The position numbers and the translations under genes were made by a program. A DNA stretch of 64,000 nucleotides. Origin: an uncultured Nioella sp. Its GTDB lineage: Bacteria; Pseudomonadota; Alphaproteobacteria; Rhodobacterales; Rhodobacteraceae. The DNA is taken from the NCBI GenBank assembly GCA_947498125.1, contig CANMJH010000001.1, positions 806,001 to 870,000 on the forward strand, given 5' to 3'. The stretch's first letter is position 1. Each line of letters begins with the position of its first letter. Positions 20,201-28,700 of the stretch are shown here, in pieces. The notes beneath the pieces are model-generated. The model was not told the origin of the DNA. It worked only from the letters and a program-made list of their open reading frames with translations, and did not search any database.

Positions 20201-21802
20201 GTCCGGGCTTTTTTCTCTTTGAGCCGCAAAAAGCGAGGGAATGGACGCGCTGGTGTCATAAGGCACATCCGTCGCCTGCCATTGCGTCAGCATCAGATGC
20301 GCTTCGGCTTCGGACAGGACGGGCAGATCCTTTGCCTCTGCGGTTTTACCTGCCGCCAAAATAGTGTCGAGGCGCTTAACCATAAACGCAAATTCTTCGG
20401 CGCTGATCCGTGCCGGATCACCGATCAATTGGGCGGCATCATCGCTGAGCGTTACAGCGGCAAGATCGCTTGTGTTAATTCCGAATATTGGAGCAGGCAA
20501 TGAGGTTTCACCGCCCATACGCGCCAGCAAATCGACCGCAAAAGGGCCTTTGGATTCTGCTTGGTGCAATGCGCCGATGAACCCATCCGTAACGTCATTT
20601 ACCGTGCCGCTTAAATCGACGCGCACAGGGACAAAGGCCGAAGTGTATTTTGGGGCATCCGAATGCAATCCAAACGCAATATCAATCGCCTCTTCGCCAT
20701 TCATACGAGCCGCAAGAATGGCAAACCGGCCCTTAACGTCATCAGCTGTCATGCCGGTTGGCACGTTGATGTCGGCGCAAAGCTCGGCATCTAGGGTGGT
20801 GCCAGAAAAACTGAACTCACCCGCAAAATAGCTCTCCAGCTTACCCCGCCAGAAAGCATCGTTTTTGGCTGCGCCCCGTAGCGCCTTTGTAACTTGATTT
20901 GCATAATTTTGATCGATTGCCGGGACGTGTTCCGGCAGATCATTGAGAGCCGCCGCATTGCCGTCGACCGTCGTGATCTTCGACAACATCACAGCGCCGT
21001 CGCCGGAGGCCACGATAATACTGTCATCCGTCCGACTTAAAATTGTTCCGGCAGCACCCGCGCCATCTGCAGGCTCCGCTTGGCCTACTAAAAAGAGATC
21101 AGAGTCCGTTTCCAACTTCGCAATAGCAAGTGGGTTCCAATAGCCGCCGTGATCCAATGCTTTGATAAGATTGCAAATCTCGCTCGACTCTTTCCTAAAG
21201 TCGATCGTCGCGCCACAGGCTGGACGATCGATTAATCCAAAATAGCTACGTGCGGTCAAATCTTGATCGCGAAATTCGACATTGCCACGGGCCAGCATGT
21301 CGACCAGCTTGGGAAAGCTCTCCATCGCGGCCGCAAAGCATTTGGTATTAAGTGTAAGGGCCGTTTCTCCCGGAGCCGTCTCAAACTCGCTTTGCAGCAG
21401 AATCCGGCCTTCATCAACGCCGCCTTCGATCAGATGCCATGTGATCGCGTGACGCGGCTCGCCTGCGATCAACGCCCAAACCGGTGCGTTCAACCCTGCA
21501 TAACGCGGCAAAGGGCCGTCATGGAAATTCACAGCGCCGCGTGTTGCTTTGTTCAGTACCTCTGCCGGGATGATGTCCAAATTTGCGATCGAAAGCAGCC
21601 AATCAGCTGATACATCGCCCAATCGCTCGGCCAATCCAGCGCCCGGCATTTCGTGACGGATACCAGCCGAAGCCGCCCAATCCACCATATCAGGCAGCCG
21701 CGACACAACCAGCTCGATCCGATGACCGGCTGCAATCAAATGTTTGGCGCTGTTCAGCGTCAGAGTGTCATTCCCGATAACTATCGTTGAAATAGAAGGC
21801 AT
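17249..21802 (-). CDS. NRPS: formyltransferase - half condensation - adenylation interrupted by luciferase-like monooxygenase - PCP
   Basis: 1517 residues. Residues 1-300 resemble methionyl-tRNA formyltransferase, with catalytic N92, H94 and D130 present (VNFHDGPLPRYAG, HLIEGGVDEGRIL). Residues about 315-505 look like the C-terminal half of a condensation domain with no HHxxxDG. The adenylation domain spans about 515-745 and 1112-1390: A3 YTSGSTGRPKG, A4 FDISVLELF at 712-720, A5 YGPTE at 1186-1190, A7 YHTGD, A8 RGYRIELGEIE and A10 PNKKIDRKAL. Between A4 and A5 sits a luciferase-like flavin monooxygenase (about 752-1105). A carrier domain with LGGHSLLAV (Ser1434) and a basic tail follow. The code D713-I714-L717-Q1133-M1160-G1162-M1185-I1193-W1194-K1378 resembles glycine codes. 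Translation is coupled to the upstream GT2 gene (TAATG). There is no thioesterase, so the PKS must finish the chain. Confidence 0.95.
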   Translation of the reverse strand: MPSISTIVIGNDTLTLNSAKHLIAAGHRIELVVSRLPDMVDWAASAGIRHEMPGAGLAERLGDVSADWLLSIANLDIIPAEVLNKATRGAVNFHDGPLPRYAGLNAPVWALIAGEPRHAITWHLIEGGVDEGRILLQSEFETAPGETALTLNTKCFAAAMESFPKLVDMLARGNVEFRDQDLTARSYFGLIDRPACGATIDFRKESSEICNLIKALDHGGYWNPLAIAKLETDSDLFLVGQAEPADGAGAAGTILSRTDDSIIVASGDGAVMLSKITTVDGNAAALNDLPEHVPAIDQNYANQVTKALRGAAKNDAFWRGKLESYFAGEFSFSGTTLDAELCADINVPTGMTADDVKGRFAILAARMNGEEAIDIAFGLHSDAPKYTSAFVPVRVDLSGTVNDVTDGFIGALHQAESKGPFAVDLLARMGGETSLPAPIFGINTSDLAAVTLSDDAAQLIGDPARISAEEFAFMVKRLDTILAAGKTAEAKDLPVLSEAEAHLMLTQWQATDVPYDTSASIPSLFAAQREKSPDADALIFEGQALSYADLHARVCQTAHVLAELGVAPGDLVGLHLKRSAELVIGALAIMQLGAGYVPLDPDYPADRVALYIEDSGTKIIVTSDDLAPHMPANQASVLKMSDPRISNAPTHEPEPKATSKDLAYLIYTSGSTGRPKGVMIEHRNVVNFFAGMDARIPHQPGDHWLAVTSLSFDISVLELFWTLTRGLTVVISGDENRALVSNGHINQTGRGMEFSLYYWGNDDGVGRDKYTMLLEGAKFADQNGFCAVWTPERHFHAFGGPYPNPSVTGAAVAAVTQNIGVRAGSCVAPLHHPARIAEEWAVIDNLTNGRAGMAIASGWQPHDFLLRPENTPPENKPAMYDAIDKVRALWRGEEVEFPLADGSTHAALTQPRPVSKELPLWVTTAGNPATWREAGEIGANVLTHLLGQSIEEVGEKIKIYHDALRGAGHDPENHRVTLMLHSFVAETRDEAEAIAREPMKDYLRSAAGLIKQFAWAFPAFKKPQGVDTPMQLDLGMLSEDELDAILEFAFLRYFEESGLFGTVDDCLSRVEDLKRIGVDEIACLVDFGIERQLVLDGLRPLAEVLRQSNLGTELAEDDFSIAAQIIRHNVSHLQCTPSMARMLVGNDEAKAALSQVKYLMIGGEALPGSLVSELQGATKAHIENMYGPTETTIWSTTSTVKGGEDIAGIGTPIANTQAYILDETLQPAPIGVAGDLYLGGDGVARGYWQREDLTAERFVDDPFRDGNRMYHTGDLARWQPDGTLDFLGRADGQIKLRGYRIELGEIEAAMEGFSGLRQSVVVAHEASPGHMQLVGYYLAETAIDEQALAARLAAELPAHMVPARFMKVDEFPLTPNKKIDRKALPEPVSRPQLSAVTSPIKQGTAAKIAEIWSRILGVASVGPQDHFFHLGGHSLLAVQAHREMREALGANKLSITDVFRFPTLSGLAARVDELSGPVVTSPEPSVLPAANNARAQSRTDAMSRRREMRAARMKRGA
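18488..19549 (-). other. luciferase-like monooxygenase domain inserted inside the adenylation domain
   Basis: Residues about 752-1105 of the NRPS read as a complete bacterial luciferase-like TIM-barrel domain: MEFSLYYWGNDD, FCAVWTPERHFHAFGG, APLHHPARIAEEWAVID and GMAIASGWQPHDF, with VTTAGNP further on. It resembles the MupA/Atu3671 flavin-dependent family, which is known as an insert in NRPS/PKS proteins. Both halves of the adenylation domain are in the same frame and all core motifs are intact, so this is a designed insertion and not an assembly artefact. Likely role: oxidation of the tethered amino acid. Confidence 0.88.
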
Positions 21803-22794
21803 TACGTAGCTCCGTTCATACGGGTCGCCCGGGTTGTTGCCGGTTTCGGCTTGGGGCGGAACTGGTGTCGAATAAGGTCACGAAGGAAGTTCGGGGGATC
21901 AGACGGTTTGCGTCCGGTCACACTGCACCGCACGCGGTGCAAAGCGCCGCCCGCTAGATGCGCCATCAGGGCCAGACTTGCGTAGAAACGCCCATGCGTC
22001 TTGCGGAAATAGTGCCGGCGCGAGTCAAACCAATAGCCGGGGGTCTGAGCCCATTCTTTCATACCGGTCGATACAGAGCCGATATGCGTTACAACGCTTT
22101 CCACAACAAAAACAACAGAATAACCAGCGTTCTTAACACGATTGCAAAGGTCGGTTTCTTCAAAATAGAGGAAGAATGTCTCATCGAACAGCCCGACCTC
22201 ATCCAAAACATCACGCCGCATCATCAAACTGGCACCGGCCACCCAATCCACGCTCTGCGTTTGGGCTGGCGTTGATAACGGGACACTGAATTGAGACAAG
22301 GCACGACTGATCGGACCAAACCGCGCAGCGCCTTCCAACTCGCTGGCGATTGATGGAAACCGGAACGTCGTCAGATGGGTGACGCCATCCTCGCCCACAA
22401 TCAGGCTCCCGGCGAAACCGGTCTTCGGATGGGCCTGCAAGTAATCCACCAAGGCCTTGATCGCACCTTGCTGTGGAAACGCATCAGAGTTCAGCACATA
22501 GACGAAATCAGGCTTCGATCCGTCGGACAGCCCCGCACGGATGCCAACATTATTGCCTGCGCCAAAGCCGCCATTATGACCGGACTGCAAAACACGCACC
22601 CGCGTCCATCCCCGCTCGGCCACAGCCCGTGACAGCATTTCGAACGAGCCATCTTGACTGTCATTGTCTACAATCGTGATCTCACCGGCAATCTCGCTCA
22701 TATCCGCAAGCGCCGCTTCGGCGGATTTCAGGGTCATCTCGGGCGTGCGCCAGTTAAGGATAACGGTCAGCAATTTGGGGTCATTCTGCTGCAT
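21802..22794 (-). CDS. GT2-family (rhamnosyltransferase-like) glycosyltransferase inside the NRPS/PKS operon
   Basis: A 330-residue GT-A glycosyltransferase. It has LLTVILNWRTPEMT, ITIVDNDSQDGSFEML, the NGGFGAGNNVGI motif of rhamnosyltransferase-like GT2 enzymes, the metal site VLNSDAF, and LYFEETDLCNRV. The frame is open to 22845, but the ATG at 22794 has GGGAGG six bases upstream and begins with the family N-terminus. It overlaps the PKS stop by 14 bp and its TAA overlaps the NRPS ATG. This tight coupling to both megasynthase genes suggests that the assembly-line product, or its carrier, is glycosylated. Donor sugar unknown. Confidence 0.88.
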   Translation of the reverse strand: MQQNDPKLLTVILNWRTPEMTLKSAEAALADMSEIAGEITIVDNDSQDGSFEMLSRAVAERGWTRVRVLQSGHNGGFGAGNNVGIRAGLSDGSKPDFVYVLNSDAFPQQGAIKALVDYLQAHPKTGFAGSLIVGEDGVTHLTTFRFPSIASELEGAARFGPISRALSQFSVPLSTPAQTQSVDWVAGASLMMRRDVLDEVGLFDETFFLYFEETDLCNRVKNAGYSVVFVVESVVTHIGSVSTGMKEWAQTPGYWFDSRRHYFRKTHGRFYASLALMAHLAGGALHRVRCSVTGRKPSDPPNFLRDLIRHQFRPKPKPATTRATRMNGAT

Positions 22795-25700
22795 GATTAC
22801 CCTCCCATCCGCGCGCCGCATCTTGCGCACGGTCGGCGCGCGCAATCACCTTGGCCATCTCTGCCGCGAGCACCCGCACATTGGGTTCCAACACCATACT
22901 GTCATGGTCTCCGGGCACCTCGAACACCTCAAGGTTGTCGGCCCAATCCGTCCAGTCATTGTCATGGGTCACGTAGGCACGTTCAGAATTGACCAACGTG
23001 CCATCCTTAAGCGTCCATTTGCCCACCAATGGCGGACGGAACAGCGAAAGAGGCCCGGCCCAAGGTTGCAACGTATAGGTTCCGACAGCATCAAGGAACG
23101 CAGCCTCGATTGCAGCGTTATGAAATTGCGGCGTTTCGGAATTATCGTCGGTTTTGGTGCGGCGCTTGGCGATCTCCCATCGAATCCGGCGAGCCAGCCA
23201 ATAGAACGGATAGGCAAATCCACCAGATTTCAGCTCTTGTATTTGTATTGCAGCCCGGTCGGCACGGCTGAGGGGACGACGCTGCGGCAAAGGTGTATCC
23301 AAAAGGACAAGCGCAGCGACCTCTTCGCCTTCTGACTTCAAGATTTGAGCCATTTCATAGGCGGTTATTCCGCCACCCGAAAATCCGCCCAAAAGATATG
23401 GACCTTTGGGCTGGATCTGTTTGATCTCGGCCAAGTAATCAGCAGCGGCGGCATGGATCGACCCATGCGGATCATCTTCGCCAAACAGCCCACGGGCCTG
23501 CACGCCAAAGAAAGGCCGGTCGGTTCCCAAAAGATGCGCAAGATGGCGCAGGTTAAGAACGTTTCCGAACATGCCCGCAACAAGGAAAAACGGCGTTTTT
23601 GGACCACCCTCGCCCTGATGCATGGGCACCAGATGGGTAAAGCGCCGCGCGGGTTCGGCGGTAACTTCAGGCGCACCTTCCGCGTCTGACACAACGCCAG
23701 ACGCATCAATCATCCCGGCAATCTTACGGATTGTCGGTGCCTCAAACAAAACCGAGATTGGGAAATCAACGCCCCATGTTTTCTTGACCGACGCAAAAAG
23801 CCTAACCGCAATCAAGGAATGCCCGCCAAGATCAAAAAAACTGTCATCAGCGCCAATTTCGCCCACGCCAAGCAAGTCACGCCATATCGCCGCCAAGGCC
23901 TCTTCCACCGGACCTTCCGGAGCGATGTAATCACTATCCAAATCAGGGCGCGCAAAATCTTGATCAGAGCCGCTGCCTGCCGCAATATCCATCCCTGCCT
24001 GATCAATCATTGCAGGCAGATCCAGGGACGAAATCACCAATTGCGGATAAGGGGAGCCGAGCGCCTTCAAAAACGCCTGTGCGCCTTCTTCGGGCTGAAT
24101 GCCTTGCGCAATATTGTGGCGCAGACGTTCTTCAGCTTGCGACAGCGCGCGCGGACCGATTTGTTCAGACACCGCCTTGCCTGTTGGCGCAGCAAAACGG
24201 ATCTCACCTGTTAGGCGGCGAATGGTAAAGCCTTGAATTTCAACACAAACCAAACCAACTTCATCAGTTATCGTGACATCAAAACTTGCGGTTTGGTCGT
24301 CAACTTTATTGGCGCGGGCATTGCGGATATAGGAATAGATCTTGGCCGGAAGTGGCGCATGAATTTTGACCGACGCATAGCTGACTGGAACCCAAAGCGC
24401 CGCGGCGCGATAGCCCTCGATCAGGTCCATCGCCCAACCGGTCGCAATGTCCATAAGACCCGGCGGCAGCGAAATGGAGGGATCATGCCGATCCATTGCC
24501 AGACGGGCCAATCCTTCGCCTTGACCCAAACGCGTTTCGCGCAAAACGCGCCAATCGGGGCCGAAATTTAGATGCTCTTCTTGTGCGGCCCTGAGAGTTT
24601 CGCCCTCTTCTGCCGCGACGGGCGCATCAAGTTTTGCGCGAAAATCTTCCAAAGAGGCCTGCAACGGCGCCGCTAGCGGCAAAAGGACGATATCAGCTTC
24701 GGCGTTCAGCTCCCAATTTGCACCATCAACGGCGCTTTCGGCTGAGAAGTGATAGCCTTCGTCGCTTCGCGCAAGTGTTACGCGGATGCGGGTGTCAACA
24801 TCATCGGGCGTGCTCAATGGGCGCAAGAACCACAGATCGCGGATCTCATACCCCATCGGTTCACCCTGCCCTTTCAGGGCCTCGGCAATCAGCTCAAAAT
24901 ATCCCGTTCCAGGCAAAAGCGCGTCGCCAGCTTTGGTGCGGTGTTGATCTAGGATTGCGATGTCTTTCGGCCGCCATGTCGCGGTAAAAATACGGTTGCC
25001 ATTGGGGTCGAACCCCGCCTCATCAAAGAGAGGCAAAGTCACCGGAACCGGCGCCGGGGGTTCCGCAACGCGGGCCTGCATCGCCTCAGCCGCCATACCA
25101 ACGCCCGACCAAATCCCCCAATTGAGCGCCAGCACTTTGGTTTTGCCGCCCGCACGCGCAGACGCATAGGCATTGAGATATTCATTGGCCGCTACATAAT
25201 CGACCTGACCCGCAGGCGCAGTAGCGGTCGAGCTGGACGAAAACAGCACCATCCAAGACAGTGCGCCATCTGGAAAGATTTGATCCAGAACTTGCGTGCC
25301 GTGGATTTTCGGAGTGAAGACATCCTCTATCCCCATCGAGGACTTCGCCAAGATTGGCGCGTCGTCAATCACCCCAGCCCCATGCACAACGCCGTCTATC
25401 ACGCCGAATTTGGCTTCAATCTCGGCCTTGGCGCGGGTCATCTCATCTATATTTGCGACATCTGCAGCAAGGGTCATAATCTCACCGCCTGCAGCCTCAA
25501 GGCGCTGAACCGCCCGAATGCGGGCCGCTGTCCGATCTTGTGGCGCGGCATTTGACAACAGCGCCTCCCAACGATCCCGGGGCGGCAACCCCGCGCGGGA
25601 GATCAAAGCAATCCGCGCCTTATGTTTTTTGATCAGCGCCTCGGCCACTGAAGTGCCGATACCGCCATACCCACCGGTCAAAAGGACCGTCGCGCCATCT

Positions 25701-28700
25701 TGAATTCTCAACCCGCTAATATCCGGCAGCCGCGTTTCGGCATAGCCGCGCAGCAGGCGTTTTGTACCCCGATGCGCCGCTTCCCGGTTCACCCCTTCAG
25801 ACAGGATCTCTTCCAGAAGCGCAGGCTCGGACGCGCGATCAAGATCAAGACAGCCGACCGTCATGCAAGGGAATTCGCGCGGGATGACCCGAGCCGGGCC
25901 ATAGATGGTTGATTTTTCTGGATAAGGCAGCGCCTCTTCCCGTGTTTGTACAGCGCCAGACGTCACGACATCTATATGCACGCCTGCCCCGCCTGCATCA
26001 GCCCACGATTGCGCGAGGTAGAAGAGCGACCAAAAGCCTTGCTCCTGCACACGGTGGAAAAAGCTTGATCCCGGACGGAAGGTTTCATCTTTGGTCAACA
26101 GCCACATATGCACGATGCGCGTCGGCAATTCGCCGGCATCCTGCAACGCCATCATAAGCTGATCATAACCTTCGCGCCCTCGCTCGGTTGCAAGGCGGTA
26201 GCCATCGCCGAACTGGCCAAAGGCATCGCCGGGTTCAACCAGCGTCACGCTATGGCCTGCATCCCTAAGGCGCTTTGCGGCTTGTTTGGCCAGCCCGCCC
26301 TCATCCGCAAAGAAAAGCCAGTTTTCAATAGGAGCACCGGCCAAATCCCCGGTCACATCAATATCGCACGGAGCATATTCTGGGCGCCAAATCGGGCGCC
26401 AAACCCAGTTTTCCGGGTTATCCTCGCGCATGAGCCATTGAACCGCCGTTTCGGTTTTAGGCTTTGCAGGCTCGATGAAATAGTCGGATTTTTGGAACGC
26501 ATAACTGGGCAGAACCACACGGTTTCGCCGGGCTTCACCCCAATATTGCTCCCAATCGAAACTGCCGCCAAGCGCCCAGATCCGCCCAAGCATAGCAAGG
26601 AAATAAGCGTCGTCGGCGGCCGGGTCATCGGCATGGCGCAACGTGCCCAAAACTTGATTTGGGTCGATATCAGGGTGCTGCCCTGCCAACGAGGCCAACG
26701 CCTTACCCGGGCCGACTTCGATATAGGCGCGGGATTTTTCTTTGGCCAATGTGGTCAATCCATCGGCAAAAAAGACGGTGCCGCGCAGGTGATCGACCCA
26801 GTAAGTTGGGCTTGTCGCCTCATCCGCTGTAATGAATGTGCCGCTACGGTTCGAAATAAACGGGATCTGCGGCGCGTTTAACGTGATCGAGGTTAGGTAG
26901 GCGCGGAAGCGGTCCAAAATCGGGTCCAGCAGCCGTGAATGCGCAGCAATGTTGATCGGAATGCGGTGGCCTTGAATGTCATCCGCGGCAAGCACCCGCT
27001 CAAGCCGGTCAAGGGCCTCAGCCGGGCCAGAGGCCACCGTTAGCGAAGGGCCATTTACGACGCCAAGATCAAGGTCATCGCCCAGATATGGCTGTAGCGC
27101 ATTTGCAGAAAGCGGTACCGAAAGCATACCGCCATTCGTCACGCCATCCATCAACTGCCCGCGCAAATGCACAAGGCCGATGCAATCCTCAAAGCTCATG
27201 ACACCGGCCAAACATGCAGCGGTGTTTTCACCCATCGAATGACCGATCAGGGCTTTTGGCTCAACGCCCCAGCTCATCCAGAGCTGCGCCAGCGCATATT
27301 CAACGATCATTATCAGCGGCAGCTGTACAGACGGCGTTTTTAACCGTTCATTGGCGGCATCTAGATCGCCTTCTTCAGGCAACCAAAGCGCGCGAATGTC
27401 GAAATCGAGCTTGGGCTCCAGAATATCGAGGCCCTGATCCATCCAATCCGCAAAAACCGGCTCGGTTTCATACAGATCCCGCGCCATGCCCGCATATTGC
27501 GCCCCGCCACCGGGGAACATAAAGGTGATCTCGGGATCGGCCTCCATCGCGGTATGGGTAAAGACGCGCCGTGGATCGTTTTCACGCAAGGCGGCTGCAG
27601 CCTCGGCGTGAGATTCGGCCACGACCACACGGCGTTTTTCAAATCCGGCCCGCCCCTCCTTGAGAGTCCAAGCGATGTCGGCAAGGTCTTGATCGGCGCG
27701 CGCCTCAAGATGGGCGGCCAGCGCCTCGGCATTCCCTTCAAGCGCCTTTTTGCCCTTTGCAGACAAACAAAACAGATGGAACGGCCAATCGGATGCCTCG
27801 GATGCTGCGCGTTTTGGTGCTTCTTCCAACACCACATGCGCATTGGTTCCACCAACGCCAAGCGAGTTCACCCCAGCCCGCGCCGGATGACCCGTTTCGG
27901 GCCACGGCGTTAGCTGGTCATTTACCATAAATGGCGTATTTTCAAATCCAATCGCCGGGTTGGGCTTTTCATAGCCAAGGGAGGGCGGAATTTGCCGATG
28001 GTTGAGCGCGAGAGACGCTTTGATCAGGCTCGCGACGCCCGCCGCCGTATCCAAATGGCCGATATTGGTTTTGACCGAACCGATACGGCAATTCGCCTGC
28101 CCGTTATCACTGCGCGAAAACGCGTCGGTCAGGGCTGCAACCTCAATCGGGTCGCCCAAATACGTGCCGGTACCATGGCATTCGACATAATCCACCGTAT
28201 CAGCAGGAACGCCAGCCACGGCTTGCGCTTCGGCGATGGCTTCTGCTTGTCCGCCAACAGATGGGGCGAGGTATCCCGCCTTGTCCGAGCCGTCATTATT
28301 GATCGCAGAGCCTTTGATTATGGCCCAAATGTGGTCACCATCGGCAATGGCATCTGCTGCGCGGCGCAGAACAACGCAGCCCGCGCCGGACCCGAACACC
28401 GTGCCTTCTGCGCGGTGATCAAAGGCATGACATTGCCCATCAGGTGATAGAATCTCACCCTCTTTATGAAGATAGCCCCGCAGGTTTGGCAGCTCGATCG
28501 TGACACCGCCCGCCAGCGCCATATCGCATTCGCCCATCAGCAGGGATTGGACAGCGTAATGGGTCGCAACCAGCGAGGTTGAACAGGCCGTTTGCATCGA
28601 AATCGACGGGCCCTTGAGGTCAAAGATATGGCTGACCCGCGTTGACAGAAAATCCTTGTCATTGCCGGTATGGCGCAACAGGAACATGCCAGTTTGATCC

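Noticed and set aside
26108-26881. Plus-strand ORF (257 codons) opposite the PKS AT region
   Set aside because: Antisense to conserved PKS motifs. No start signal or domain.
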